NCBI RefSeq assembly: GCF_001721645.1
Contig: NZ_CP017141.1
Span: 3,844,001-3,908,000, forward strand
Direction of reading: 5' to 3'
Source: Pedobacter steynii
GTDB taxonomy: Bacteria; Bacteroidota; Bacteroidia; Sphingobacteriales; Sphingobacteriaceae
DNA length: 64,000 bases
The translations under genes and the position numbers were made by a program. Positions within the stretch are counted from its first letter, which is position 1; every line of letters begins with the position of its first letter. Positions 23,634 to 31,885 of this stretch are shown here, piece by piece. The notes below the pieces were generated by a model that was given only the letters and a program-made list of their open reading frames with translations, ran no database searches and was not told the origin of the DNA.

Positions 23634-24494
23634 ATGAATGAAGAATTAGAAGTAAACAAAAATGGAAATGAGAAAAAGGGAAAAAAAGTTAAAGAAGTCG
23701 AATCTCCGGTAAAATCAGGATTAAAATCTAAAGGTGATATTGTTAAAAATTGGCTGCCAAGATATACTGGCAGAGCGTTGGAGGAATTCGGACAATATAT
23801 TCTGTTGACCAATTTCAGTAAGTATGTTCAGATGTTTTCCGAATGGCACGACAATGCACCTATTTTAGGTCTGGATAAACCAATGCAAAGTGTAACAGCC
23901 AATGGTATTACCATTATCAATTTTGGAATGGGAAGCCCTATGGCGGCAACAATGATGGACTTGCTGACCGCTATCAGTCCTAAAGCGGTATTGTTTCTTG
24001 GCAAATGCGGGGGCTTAAAAAAGAAAAATCAATTGGGTGATCTTATTCTTCCAATCGCAGCGATCAGGGGAGAAGGTACCTCTAATGATTATTTTCCTGC
24101 TGAGGTTCCGGCATTACCTGCCTTCGCTCTTCAAAAAGCAATCTCTACGACCATTCGTGACCATTCCAGGGATTATTGGACCGGGACTTGTTATACCACC
24201 AACCGCAGGGTCTGGGAACATGATAAGAACTTTAAAAAATACCTGAAAAGTTTACGTGCCATGGCTGTGGATATGGAAACGGCTACCATCTTTACGACAG
24301 GCTTTGCAAATAAAATCCCAACAGGAGCATTACTATTGGTATCTGATCAGCCTATGATCCCTGAAGGTGTGAAAACGGCAGAAAGTGATAGCAGTGTAAC
24401 CAGTAATTATGTGGAAACACACTTGAAAATTGGAATTGATTCTTTAAAACAGTTGATTAATAATGGATTAACAGTGAAACACTTGCATTTTTAA
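23634..24494 (+). CDS. amn: AMP nucleosidase, short Bacteroidetes type
   Basis: A 286-residue member of the PNP/UDP-phosphorylase superfamily. The region TIINFGMGSPMAATMMDLL, FLGKCGG and AVDMETATIF forms the ribose- and base-binding site; the Glu of DMETA contacts ribose. The enzyme cleaves AMP to adenine and ribose 5-phosphate. It lacks the N-terminal regulatory domain of the E. coli enzyme, as usual in Bacteroidetes. The first 30 residues are very rich in Lys and Glu and likely disordered. Its stop overlaps the stop of the convergent sixA-like gene by 4 nt. Confidence 0.85.
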   Translation: MNEELEVNKNGNEKKGKKVKEVESPVKSGLKSKGDIVKNWLPRYTGRALEEFGQYILLTNFSKYVQMFSEWHDNAPILGLDKPMQSVTANGITIINFGMGSPMAATMMDLLTAISPKAVLFLGKCGGLKKKNQLGDLILPIAAIRGEGTSNDYFPAEVPALPAFALQKAISTTIRDHSRDYWTGTCYTTNRRVWEHDKNFKKYLKSLRAMAVDMETATIFTTGFANKIPTGALLLVSDQPMIPEGVKTAESDSSVTSNYVETHLKIGIDSLKQLINNGLTVKHLHF

Positions 24495-24994
24495 TCTTCA
24501 TCTGCACTTTTAGGATAATCAAATTCTAATAAATTTCCGGTATGGTGGCTTATCTGTTCCCATTTATCAAATGGAAACTCTATAAGCACTGTACCACATG
24601 TAGGGACGTTATAGATATTCGCATTACTCAGATAATTGGCGAAATCTGTAAGCCCTGGATTGTGACCAAATAAAGCAACCCTTTCGTATTTATCACTCAG
24701 CTTATTTACCACTTTTAATAAGGCTGTTACATTGGCTTCGTAGATAGAAGTTTCTTCCTGAATCTGACTTAAGGGTTTGTTCCATACCTCAGCAAAATTT
24801 TTTGCGGTAGTAAGTGCGCGTAAAGCCGGACTGCTGACTACCAGTTGGGGGACTAAATCTTTATGAAGAATCCTGGTTGCCATTTCCGGCGCATTTCTTA
24901 GGCCTCTGGAATTTAAGGGCCTGTCAAAATCCGATAGATGGCTATTACCCCATTCAGATTTTCCGTGTCGTACTAAGAGAAGTTGCTTCGCCAT
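24491..24994 (-). CDS. sixA: SixA-like phosphohistidine phosphatase (histidine phosphatase superfamily)
   Basis: A 167-residue phosphatase with the catalytic RHG motif LLLVRHGKSEW (H10), conserved DFDRPLNSRG, and the second His in VALFGHNPGLTDFA. SixA proteins dephosphorylate phosphohistidine on Hpt domains or PTS proteins; other small-molecule substrates cannot be ruled out. Because the RHG strand must be at the N-terminus, the start at 24994 is firm. It therefore overlaps the end of the upstream glycosyltransferase gene by 41 nt. It is the last gene of a minus-strand operon. Confidence 0.85.
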   Translation of the reverse strand: MAKQLLLVRHGKSEWGNSHLSDFDRPLNSRGLRNAPEMATRILHKDLVPQLVVSSPALRALTTAKNFAEVWNKPLSQIQEETSIYEANVTALLKVVNKLSDKYERVALFGHNPGLTDFANYLSNANIYNVPTCGTVLIEFPFDKWEQISHHTGNLLEFDYPKSADED

Positions 24995-26018
24995 GATTGA
25001 GTTTATTTATTACACTATTTACAACAGTTGATTCCGCTAAATTGTTCATGCAGGCAAAGTCTCCCCGGTAACAAGGAACATTGCCGTAAACAGAACATGG
25101 CCGGCAGTAAAGATCAACCTGAACAACATCTGCCATAGATTGTCCGTAACCTAAAAATCCGGCATAAGGATGAGTAGCGCCCCATACAGACACTACTGGG
25201 ATGTTCTGTAAAGATGCCAGGTGCATCCCCGAAGAATCCATACTAAGCATGACATCCAGGTTGGAGATGAACTTTAACTCTTCTTCCAGTTTAATTTTTC
25301 TGACCAGAGAACGGATGTTCTCGTGCTTTGAAGCCCAGCTGTCTGCGATTTCTTCTTCTTCTGCCGTGCCGCCCAGGATAAATAACTGATACCCCAAGCT
25401 GGCAAGTCTGTAGACCACGGATTCCATTTTATGCAAAGGATATATTTTTTGCAAATGCTGGGCAAAAGGGCTTACCCCAATCCATTTTTGTGTTTTGGCC
25501 GGGAATATCTCGGCAGTCAGACTTGCTGGCTGAGCGGGTTCTAATGTATTGGAGAGGGCAAATGGGTATCCTAGTTTTTTGAAGACCTCTGCATATCTTT
25601 CCACGGTTTGCGGAAGAGGGCGTAGGACTTTGTCTTCTTTACGGGTCAGTGCAGATTTATCCTTTCGGCCTTTGTCTATCATAACGAGTTTTACTCCTTT
25701 GAAGAAGAACAGCAAACTTAAAATTCTGCTCCTCAGGTTTTGATGCAGGTCAGCTACTGCTGTAATCTCATGTTTGTTTAGTTCTCTGAAAAGTCTGATC
25801 AGACCAAAAAAGCCCTTATGTTTTTTTTTGGGATCAAATGAGATAAAGCTGAGGTTGTTCACCTCATTAAAGAAAGGTTTGAAAAGCTCACGGCTAATGT
25901 AAAGCAGCGGTATATCGGGGTAATGTTGGTTGAACTCTTTTAAAATGGGGGCAGTCATCGCTACATCCCCCATGGCGGAGAAACGGATTACTAATATTTT
26001 AGCAGTTTCTTTTGGCAT
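24954..26018 (-). CDS. Glycosyltransferase family 9 (heptosyltransferase-like)
   Basis: A 354-residue GT9/GT-B protein. The N-terminal half opens ILVIRFSAMGDVAMTAPIL, the acceptor-side loop typical of heptosyltransferases. The C-terminal half has the donor site with SMDSSGMHLASL and VSVWGATHP (the D/S-G-x-H motif that binds the ADP-sugar). Such enzymes extend the LPS inner core. A Cys-rich tail (YCRPCS...PCYRGDFACM) is common in Bacteroidota members. It starts 3 nt after the DUF4254 gene stop, so the two are co-transcribed. Confidence 0.9.
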   Translation of the reverse strand: MPKETAKILVIRFSAMGDVAMTAPILKEFNQHYPDIPLLYISRELFKPFFNEVNNLSFISFDPKKKHKGFFGLIRLFRELNKHEITAVADLHQNLRSRILSLLFFFKGVKLVMIDKGRKDKSALTRKEDKVLRPLPQTVERYAEVFKKLGYPFALSNTLEPAQPASLTAEIFPAKTQKWIGVSPFAQHLQKIYPLHKMESVVYRLASLGYQLFILGGTAEEEEIADSWASKHENIRSLVRKIKLEEELKFISNLDVMLSMDSSGMHLASLQNIPVVSVWGATHPYAGFLGYGQSMADVVQVDLYCRPCSVYGNVPCYRGDFACMNNLAESTVVNSVINKLNHGEATSLSTTRKI

Positions 26019-26021
26019 TAA

Positions 26022-26624
26022 TTACTTGGAATTGTAGAGCACGGGATTAAGACTGGGGTCATTATACATTTTCATTTGTTTATATACTTTCATGTATTTT
26101 GCTCCACTCTTAATATCAGCGATTAAGTCATCTAAGCTAGCAGAAAGATCGGTTTGTTGGTTTAACAAAATGTTAAGTTTATCCGTGCAGTTTTGTTTAT
26201 GTTCTTCTGAGGCATCACTGCGCTGACTTTCTTCGTGCATATGGTATACCTTTAAGGCCAGAATAGAAAGTCTGTCTATAACCCATGCAGGACTCTCTGA
26301 ATTGATTTTTGCAGTAGCAGAAGGAGTGATGTCTTTAAACTCTTCTAAAAAGAAGCTGTCAATATATTCTACCACATCAGTACGTTCCTGATTGGACGCG
26401 TCGATGCGGCGTTTCCATTGCAGGCCTTCTACAGGATTAATCTCAGGGTTACGAACCACATCTTCCATATGCCATTGTACCGTGTCAATCCAGCATTTCA
26501 GATAAAGCAGGTGTTCAATGGTGCCTATTTTATAGCTATTTTGAATCGGTTGGTCGATATTGTTGTGAATGTGATAGTCATTAATCGCATCCTGAAATAT
26601 TTTATTGCAAAGCTTACTAATCAT
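26022..26624 (-). CDS. DUF4254 family protein
   Basis: A 200-residue, mostly helical soluble protein of the DUF4254 family, recognised by the opening KLCNKIFQDAINDYH and the central LWQ-less HxxNxxRW-like region WHMEDVVRNPEI. The function is not established. In Bacteroidota the gene is typically next to a GT9 heptosyltransferase gene, as here, which hints at a role in LPS core synthesis. No signal peptide or membrane helix is seen. It lies in the minus-strand operon between the PolX-like gene and the glycosyltransferase. Confidence 0.75.
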   Translation of the reverse strand: MISKLCNKIFQDAINDYHIHNNIDQPIQNSYKIGTIEHLLYLKCWIDTVQWHMEDVVRNPEINPVEGLQWKRRIDASNQERTDVVEYIDSFFLEEFKDITPSATAKINSESPAWVIDRLSILALKVYHMHEESQRSDASEEHKQNCTDKLNILLNQQTDLSASLDDLIADIKSGAKYMKVYKQMKMYNDPSLNPVLYNSK

Positions 26625-26643
26625 GAATCAAAGGTAAGGATAA

Positions 26644-28320
26644 CTATTTTTTATTACTGAAGTATTCTGAGATATCTTGCAGGGACATGGCGTTGAGACA
26701 TTGTGCTGCGGTTAAGCCACCCTTTCTTCCAATGAGCGTACCATAATGCATATCATGAAAGCCTTCCATACGGTGGGCATCCGGATTGATGGAAAGTAAT
26801 ACTCCTTTCTCCAATGCATACCTATGCCAACGCCAGTCCAGATCCAGACGTAAGGGGTTGGCGTTGATTTCTATAACCACATTATTTGCCGCACAGGCAT
26901 CGATTACTTTTTCATAGTCAATAGGGTATCCCTTTCTGCTCAATAACAACCTTCCTGTAGGATGTCCGAGAATGGTAGTATAGGGATTCTCAATTGCTTT
27001 AATTAGCCTGGCAGTAGCCTTTTCCTCGTCCATACGAAGATTGCTGTGTACAGAGGCTACAACGAAGTCAAACGTTTTTAAGATGTCATCGCTATAGTCC
27101 AGAGAACCATCGTTTAAGATGTCGCTTTCAATTCCTTTAAAAATCCTGAAAGGGGCAAGCTGAAGGTTCAGCTTGTCAATTTCCTGATGCTGGGCATATA
27201 AACGTTGTTCGTTCAGGCCATTTGCATAAAATGCAGACTTTGAATGGTCGCAGATACCAAGATATTCCATTTTAAGGTTATCCTTACAGAAAACGGCCAT
27301 TTGTTCCAGGGTATGCACCCCGTCACTCCAGGTAGAGTGGTTATGTAAACTGCCTTTCAGATCTTCATATCTGATCAGTTCCGGGAGCTTGTTTTCTTTG
27401 GCCAGCTGAACTTCGTTGAGCCCTTCTCTGAGCTCCGGCATGATAAATGCCAGACCTGCAGATCGATAAATTGCCCCTTCATCCTCAAATGGTCCTGTGC
27501 CTGCTAAGGCAAGTATTTCATTTACATGTTGTTCACTACCGGTAAGTTTAAACCAATTCAGGTAAAAATCTTCTTTTTGAACGACATGCAACTGGACTTT
27601 GAGTCCGGAGGTGCCGACTGCTGCATAACTGCCATCGGCTTGTTCTTCAAAAGCAATCCCTTCAAAGGATGAAATTTTCTCCTGTACCTCTGCTACCTGA
27701 TCTGCTCCAATCAGAAAAGGAACATCTTCTATAATTTCCATACACCGGCGGTATGCTCCGGCAATGCCTAACAGCGGTTCACCGTTAATGGTATTCAGCC
27801 AAACTGCTAATGCAGTATATAACGTGTTCACAGTGCCTTCAGCATGGGCATAAAGGAATTTTCCTTGTCCTGCCATTCTGAATTCAATGATCTTTTTAAT
27901 CTCTTCCTGAGTTTTTAAGCCAAAACCTTTTGCCTCAATAAGCCTGTTCTCATTACAGGCATAGTATAGTTCTCCGATATTTTCAATACCAAGATCTTTC
28001 CAGATCACTCCGATCTTTTTTGGGCCTATGCCTTTGATCCCCAGCATTTCTACAATACCCTCAGGCGTTTCCGCAAGAATCTCATTTAAGTCGGTCATCG
28101 TGCCTGTTTCCAGTAACTCCCAGACTTTAGAAGAGATGCTCTTTCCAAGACCATCGATCCGGGCAATTTCTTCCAGGCTCTTGCCTTGAATGGCATAAGG
28201 TAATTTGTCTACTTTAAAAGCAGCATTAGCTACTGATTTAATCTTAAAAGGGTTCTCATTGTGCAATTCCATCAATTGAGAAAGCAAGCGCAAGTTGCGT
28301 GCAATGGTTTTATTTTCCAT
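26644..28320 (-). CDS. PolX-like protein with PHP domain and degenerate polymerase site
   Basis: A 558-residue family X DNA polymerase/PHP exonuclease homologue. The 8-kDa domain and helix-hairpin-helix motifs (IDGLGKSI, IKGIGPKK, AKGFGLK) occupy about 1-145. The palm region aligns with B. subtilis PolX, but of the three metal-binding Asp only D199 remains: the second is P201 in EDVPFL and the third is Q243 in KVQLHVV. The C-terminal PHP domain (from about 325) keeps LHNHSTWSD, CDHS, a metal-binding Glu in GIESDI, SVHS, GHPTG and NPDAH. The likely activity is 3'-5' exonuclease or phosphoesterase in DNA repair without synthesis (inference). Confidence 0.88.
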   Translation of the reverse strand: MENKTIARNLRLLSQLMELHNENPFKIKSVANAAFKVDKLPYAIQGKSLEEIARIDGLGKSISSKVWELLETGTMTDLNEILAETPEGIVEMLGIKGIGPKKIGVIWKDLGIENIGELYYACNENRLIEAKGFGLKTQEEIKKIIEFRMAGQGKFLYAHAEGTVNTLYTALAVWLNTINGEPLLGIAGAYRRCMEIIEDVPFLIGADQVAEVQEKISSFEGIAFEEQADGSYAAVGTSGLKVQLHVVQKEDFYLNWFKLTGSEQHVNEILALAGTGPFEDEGAIYRSAGLAFIMPELREGLNEVQLAKENKLPELIRYEDLKGSLHNHSTWSDGVHTLEQMAVFCKDNLKMEYLGICDHSKSAFYANGLNEQRLYAQHQEIDKLNLQLAPFRIFKGIESDILNDGSLDYSDDILKTFDFVVASVHSNLRMDEEKATARLIKAIENPYTTILGHPTGRLLLSRKGYPIDYEKVIDACAANNVVIEINANPLRLDLDWRWHRYALEKGVLLSINPDAHRMEGFHDMHYGTLIGRKGGLTAAQCLNAMSLQDISEYFSNKK

Positions 28321-28403
28321 GGGATGCTAAATTAAATAAAAAGCCGCGGTTTTCCGATTAATTAAGAACTGGATAGGGGAGGCTGTCTACAATTTTCTCA
28401 TAA

Positions 28404-28430
28404 AAAAAGGGGGCTAAGCCCCCTTTTACC
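28404..28430 (-). terminator. Terminator downstream of sppA
   Basis: AAAAGGGGGC (28405-28414), loop TAA, GCCCCCTTTT (28418-28427), with further A on the left edge giving the U-run on the minus strand. It separates sppA from the polX-like operon. Confidence 0.85.
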
Positions 28431-28441
28431 AGTATCTTAAT

Positions 28442-30217
28442 CTATTGAACTGTAATGTCGAACGGCATTCTGGCCTGAATCCCTGATTTGGAAATTGCGG
28501 CTTTTATTTGTTGATAAATCAGATAATTTGCACCCAATTCCTGTTTTGCATAATGGGTTTTTATTTTATCGGCAGAGTTATCCAGTAATGAGCGGATCGG
28601 ATCCAGCATTTCCGGATATTCTACAATTCTGTATTCCTGAATTTTTGCTTTTTTCGCAGCTGCTAAGATCGCATCATTGAAATTTCCTGTTCTGTCTGCC
28701 AGGCCGATTCTAACCGCATCAGTTCCGACCCATACGCGGCCTCCTGCAATGCTGTCCACATAAGCTTTACTTTTCTTCCGGCCATCAGCTACACGACTAA
28801 TGAAGCTGTCGTAGGTCCGGTTTACGCCATTCTGAATAATCAGTCTTTCTCCTGGTGTCATTGGACGGTTAACGCTCATGATATCGGCGTATTGTCCGGT
28901 TTTTACGCCATCAAACGTAATTCCAAGTTCTTTATTCATTAACTTCTGGAAGTTAGGGATCATTCCAAATACGCCGATAGAGCCAGTAATGGTATTGGGT
29001 TGTACAAAAATGGAATCCGCAGCACAAGCAATGTAATAGCCACCGGAGGCAGCGACATTACCGAAAGAAGCGATAACAGGTTTTACTTTCTTTGTAAGGA
29101 CTACTTCTCTCCAGATCACATCAGATGCGAGTGCACTACCGCCTGGTGAGTTCACCCTTAAAACAATCGCTTTAATGTTTGAATCTGTTCTGGCCTTTCT
29201 GATTGCTCTGGAAATTCTTTCCGAGCCAATCTGATCGTTATCCCCTTCTCCTCCCATAATATCTCCGTTGGCATAGATCACGGCAATTTTGGTTTTATTG
29301 GTATTTCCTTTACCAGACATGATTACATTTTTTGCATAGTCATTAATGGTAATAGTGGAAAGATTGTTTTTTTTCTCTGTGCCGCTAATCGACTTCAATT
29401 CATCGAGGATTTCATCTTTGTATCTTAGTCCATCCACCATTTTATATTTTTCTGCATCTTTTGGTTGCTGAATTTTATAATGATCGGCGATCTGGAAAAG
29501 GCTGTCTTTGCTGATGTTCCTGCTTTTGGAAATGTCGGCAAGAAAGGTCGCATATAATCCGTTTAGGTAGGCGGTAACCTGCTCTCTGTTCTTATCACTC
29601 ATTTTATCGGCTATAAATGGCTCAACAGCACTTTTATAGGTGCCGACTCTGATGATTTGTGCTTCTATTCCTAATTTATCAAGGGCACCTTTAAAGAACA
29701 CAAGCTGTGAGTTGAGCCCTTTAAACTCCAATGCACCTTCAGGGTTCAGATAAACCTTATCAGCGGCCGAGGCCAGGTAATAAGCCCCCTGGGTATAGAC
29801 CTCACTATAGGCAATGATTTTCTTTTTACTGGTTTTAAAATCCAGAAGGGCATCTCTGATCTCTTTCATGTTGGCAAAGCCTGCATTCGGAGAAGTGACG
29901 TTCAGGTAAATACATTTTATATTGTCGTCTGTTTTTGCTTCTTTCAGTGCTTTGATAATATCCGTAAATCCAATACTTTTTTGTCCCTCATCTCCAACAA
30001 TAGGAAGTTCGGATAGGGGATCGTTGAAGGTACGCTCGGTTACTGACTGATCCAGATTAAGATAAAGCACTGTGTTACTGTCTACTACTACACTTTTGTC
30101 TTCACCTATTGACGAGACAACACCCACTATGATGGAAACGAGCAAGATTACAAACAGTATCATAGATAAGATGACACCTACGATAGTTGCAAAAACATAC
30201 TTAAAAAATTCTTTCAT
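28442..30217 (-). CDS. sppA: Signal peptide peptidase SppA, 67-kDa type
   Basis: A 591-residue membrane-anchored serine protease with one N-terminal TM helix (about residues 7-35) and tandem ClpP/crotonase-like halves. The catalytic Lys lies in GTYKSAVEPFIADKMS in the first half and the nucleophilic Ser in VNSPGGSALASDVI in the second, as in E. coli SppA (K209/S409). It degrades residual signal peptides in the membrane, acting from the periplasmic side. It is divergent from folK with a 57-nt gap and followed by a strong terminator, so it is monocistronic. Confidence 0.95.
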   Translation of the reverse strand: MKEFFKYVFATIVGVILSMILFVILLVSIIVGVVSSIGEDKSVVVDSNTVLYLNLDQSVTERTFNDPLSELPIVGDEGQKSIGFTDIIKALKEAKTDDNIKCIYLNVTSPNAGFANMKEIRDALLDFKTSKKKIIAYSEVYTQGAYYLASAADKVYLNPEGALEFKGLNSQLVFFKGALDKLGIEAQIIRVGTYKSAVEPFIADKMSDKNREQVTAYLNGLYATFLADISKSRNISKDSLFQIADHYKIQQPKDAEKYKMVDGLRYKDEILDELKSISGTEKKNNLSTITINDYAKNVIMSGKGNTNKTKIAVIYANGDIMGGEGDNDQIGSERISRAIRKARTDSNIKAIVLRVNSPGGSALASDVIWREVVLTKKVKPVIASFGNVAASGGYYIACAADSIFVQPNTITGSIGVFGMIPNFQKLMNKELGITFDGVKTGQYADIMSVNRPMTPGERLIIQNGVNRTYDSFISRVADGRKKSKAYVDSIAGGRVWVGTDAVRIGLADRTGNFNDAILAAAKKAKIQEYRIVEYPEMLDPIRSLLDNSADKIKTHYAKQELGANYLIYQQIKAAISKSGIQARMPFDITVQ

Positions 30218-30274
30218 TTGACGGTTAAATATTTAATTTGTAAATATAGGTAAAAAAATGCCTGAGGCTTTTAT

Positions 30275-30769
30275 ATGCAGTTGGATAGTAAAAATGTTTA
30301 TTTGTTACTGGGAAGTAATTTGGGAGATCGGGAAAAGCTTCTGACGACTGCAATTGTGCAGATAGAAAATGAGATAGGTGATGTCTTTTCCAGGTCCTCG
30401 TTGTATGAAACTGCTGCCTGGGGAAAAGCCGATCAGCCTTCTTTTCTAAATGTCGCAATAGGGTTGAGCACGGTATTGAGTCCGATGGATGTATTGCAGA
30501 AAGTGTTGAAAATTGAAGAGAATTTAGGCCGGATCCGGGAAGAGAAGTGGGGTGCCCGCTTAATTGATATTGACCTGATTCTGTTTGGTGATCTGATCGT
30601 GGATTCCGGAACAACGCTTCAGATTCCTCATCCTCATATGCAGGATAGAAAGTTTGTTTTGATGCCCTTAGCGGAGATTGCAGCTGATGTAATTCATCCT
30701 GTTTTTCACAAGAGTGTATCAGAAATATTAGGTATCTTAGATGATAATTTAACTGTAACAAAAATTTAA
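30275..30769 (+). CDS. folK: 2-amino-4-hydroxy-6-hydroxymethyldihydropteridine pyrophosphokinase
   Basis: A 164-residue HPPK. The family motifs are visible in order: YLLLGSNLGDR at the N-terminus, SSLYETAAWGKADQPSFLNVA for pterin/ATP binding, and RWGARLIDIDLILFG-like EKWGARLIDIDLILFG with the Asp pair that binds two Mg ions, then IPHPHMQDRKFVLMPLAEI. It transfers pyrophosphate from ATP to hydroxymethyldihydropterin in folate synthesis. The Hpt gene follows after 17 nt, perhaps on the same transcript. Confidence 0.96.
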   Translation: MQLDSKNVYLLLGSNLGDREKLLTTAIVQIENEIGDVFSRSSLYETAAWGKADQPSFLNVAIGLSTVLSPMDVLQKVLKIEENLGRIREEKWGARLIDIDLILFGDLIVDSGTTLQIPHPHMQDRKFVLMPLAEIAADVIHPVFHKSVSEILGILDDNLTVTKI

Positions 30770-30786
30770 TTTATTAATTTTGTTTA

Positions 30787-31164
30787 ATGATCGACCCAAA
30801 TAAAAATAACGAACCTCTGGACCTTTCCTACCTTAAGGATATGTCTGGAGATAGCGCTGAATTTATTATAGAAATGTTAGACCTGTTTAAAGCTCAGACT
30901 CCCGCTTATGTTGCGGACTTAGGAAAGGCTATTGCAGATAAAGACTGGGCACGTGCTTCGAGCTGTGCACATAAGATAAAGCCTACTTTTGCATACGTAG
31001 GGCGCAATGATGCTAAAGATCATATGCAAATGATGGAGCGTAATGCCAGGGAACTGAATAATGTGGAGGAATTACCACAGGCATTTAGCGAGATCAGTGC
31101 TTTTGCGGAAGTTTTATACAGACAACTGGATCAGGCTAAAGCCGAATTGGAAAAACGGCTTTAA
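30787..31164 (+). CDS. Stand-alone Hpt (histidine phosphotransfer) protein
   Basis: A 125-residue four-helix protein with the Hpt core SSCAHKIKPTFAYVG; H62 is the expected phospho-acceptor. The usual HxLKG reads HKIKP here, with Pro for Gly. Hpt proteins relay phosphate between hybrid kinases and response regulators in multistep phosphorelays. No hybrid kinase is adjacent. The HisKA kinase at 52274 has no receiver or Hpt of its own but is far away. A TAATTTTG element at 30775-30782 may provide a separate promoter. Its stop overlaps the convergent pssA stop by 4 nt. Confidence 0.8.
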   Translation: MIDPNKNNEPLDLSYLKDMSGDSAEFIIEMLDLFKAQTPAYVADLGKAIADKDWARASSCAHKIKPTFAYVGRNDAKDHMQMMERNARELNNVEELPQAFSEISAFAEVLYRQLDQAKAELEKRL

Positions 31165-31865
31165 CTTTTAGCCGTTTTATGTTCTATGATAGACAATATG
31201 ATATATAGAACTAAAATAAGTGGAATACCAACAAATTTGAAGAGGGTGAGCAACAATACAGACGAGACAATTAAGATGTATCTGAATGTGTTTTCCGCCA
31301 AACCAAAGCTCTTGAATTTTAATGCGATTAAAGGCAGTTCACTAATCAACAGGTAACATACCAATGGAATAAAAGCCAGATATAACAGAACTGTAGTTGT
31401 TGAACTGTCAAAATAAAACACATCACTTTCGTAAATAAACGGTACAGAAGCGATTACTGCTGAAATTGCAGGAGTAGGAACGCCTATGAATTTATCTGTT
31501 TGTCTGGTGTCCAGATTGAATTTTGCCAGCCGGTAAGCCGAAAATACAGCCACAAAAAAAGCAAGGTAAGAAAGGACCGGGAAATCAGTATAACCAAAAA
31601 AGGATTTTGGAGCCATATGAAATAAGATGACTGATGGCAGTACGCCAAAACTCACCATATCTGCCAGGGAATCCAGTTCCTTGCCCATGGGCCCACTTAC
31701 ATTTAGCAGGCGGGCCGCAAAACCATCAAAGAAGTCAATGATTAAGGAAATAAGGATGCATAAAGCAGCAGACCTTAAATCCTGGTTGAAAGCGAAAACA
31801 ATACCAATACATCCGGTGAACAGGTTCGCGGAAGTAATGGCATTGGGGATCTGTTTAACTATCAT
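31161..31865 (-). CDS. pssA: CDP-diacylglycerol-serine O-phosphatidyltransferase
   Basis: A 234-residue polytopic membrane enzyme with the CDP-alcohol phosphotransferase motif DGFAARLLNVSGPMGKELDSLAD in the first third, that is DG-x2-AR-x8-G-x3-D-x3-D. About eight hydrophobic segments are visible. It makes phosphatidylserine, the precursor of phosphatidylethanolamine, from CDP-diacylglycerol and serine; the sequence is of the type II/Bacillus-like membrane class rather than the E. coli PssA class. It is preceded by rho on the same strand with a 20-nt gap. Confidence 0.92.
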   Translation of the reverse strand: MIVKQIPNAITSANLFTGCIGIVFAFNQDLRSAALCILISLIIDFFDGFAARLLNVSGPMGKELDSLADMVSFGVLPSVILFHMAPKSFFGYTDFPVLSYLAFFVAVFSAYRLAKFNLDTRQTDKFIGVPTPAISAVIASVPFIYESDVFYFDSSTTTVLLYLAFIPLVCYLLISELPLIALKFKSFGLAENTFRYILIVSSVLLLTLFKFVGIPLILVLYIILSIIEHKTAKS

Positions 31866-31885
31866 TTAAAAGCTTTTCTGATCAA

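Noticed and set aside
30225..30761. 178-residue open frame on the minus strand opposite folK
   Set aside because: It is the antisense of a clear HPPK gene, has a composition rich in Ser, His, Leu and Pro without domain signs, and would overlap the sppA promoter region.
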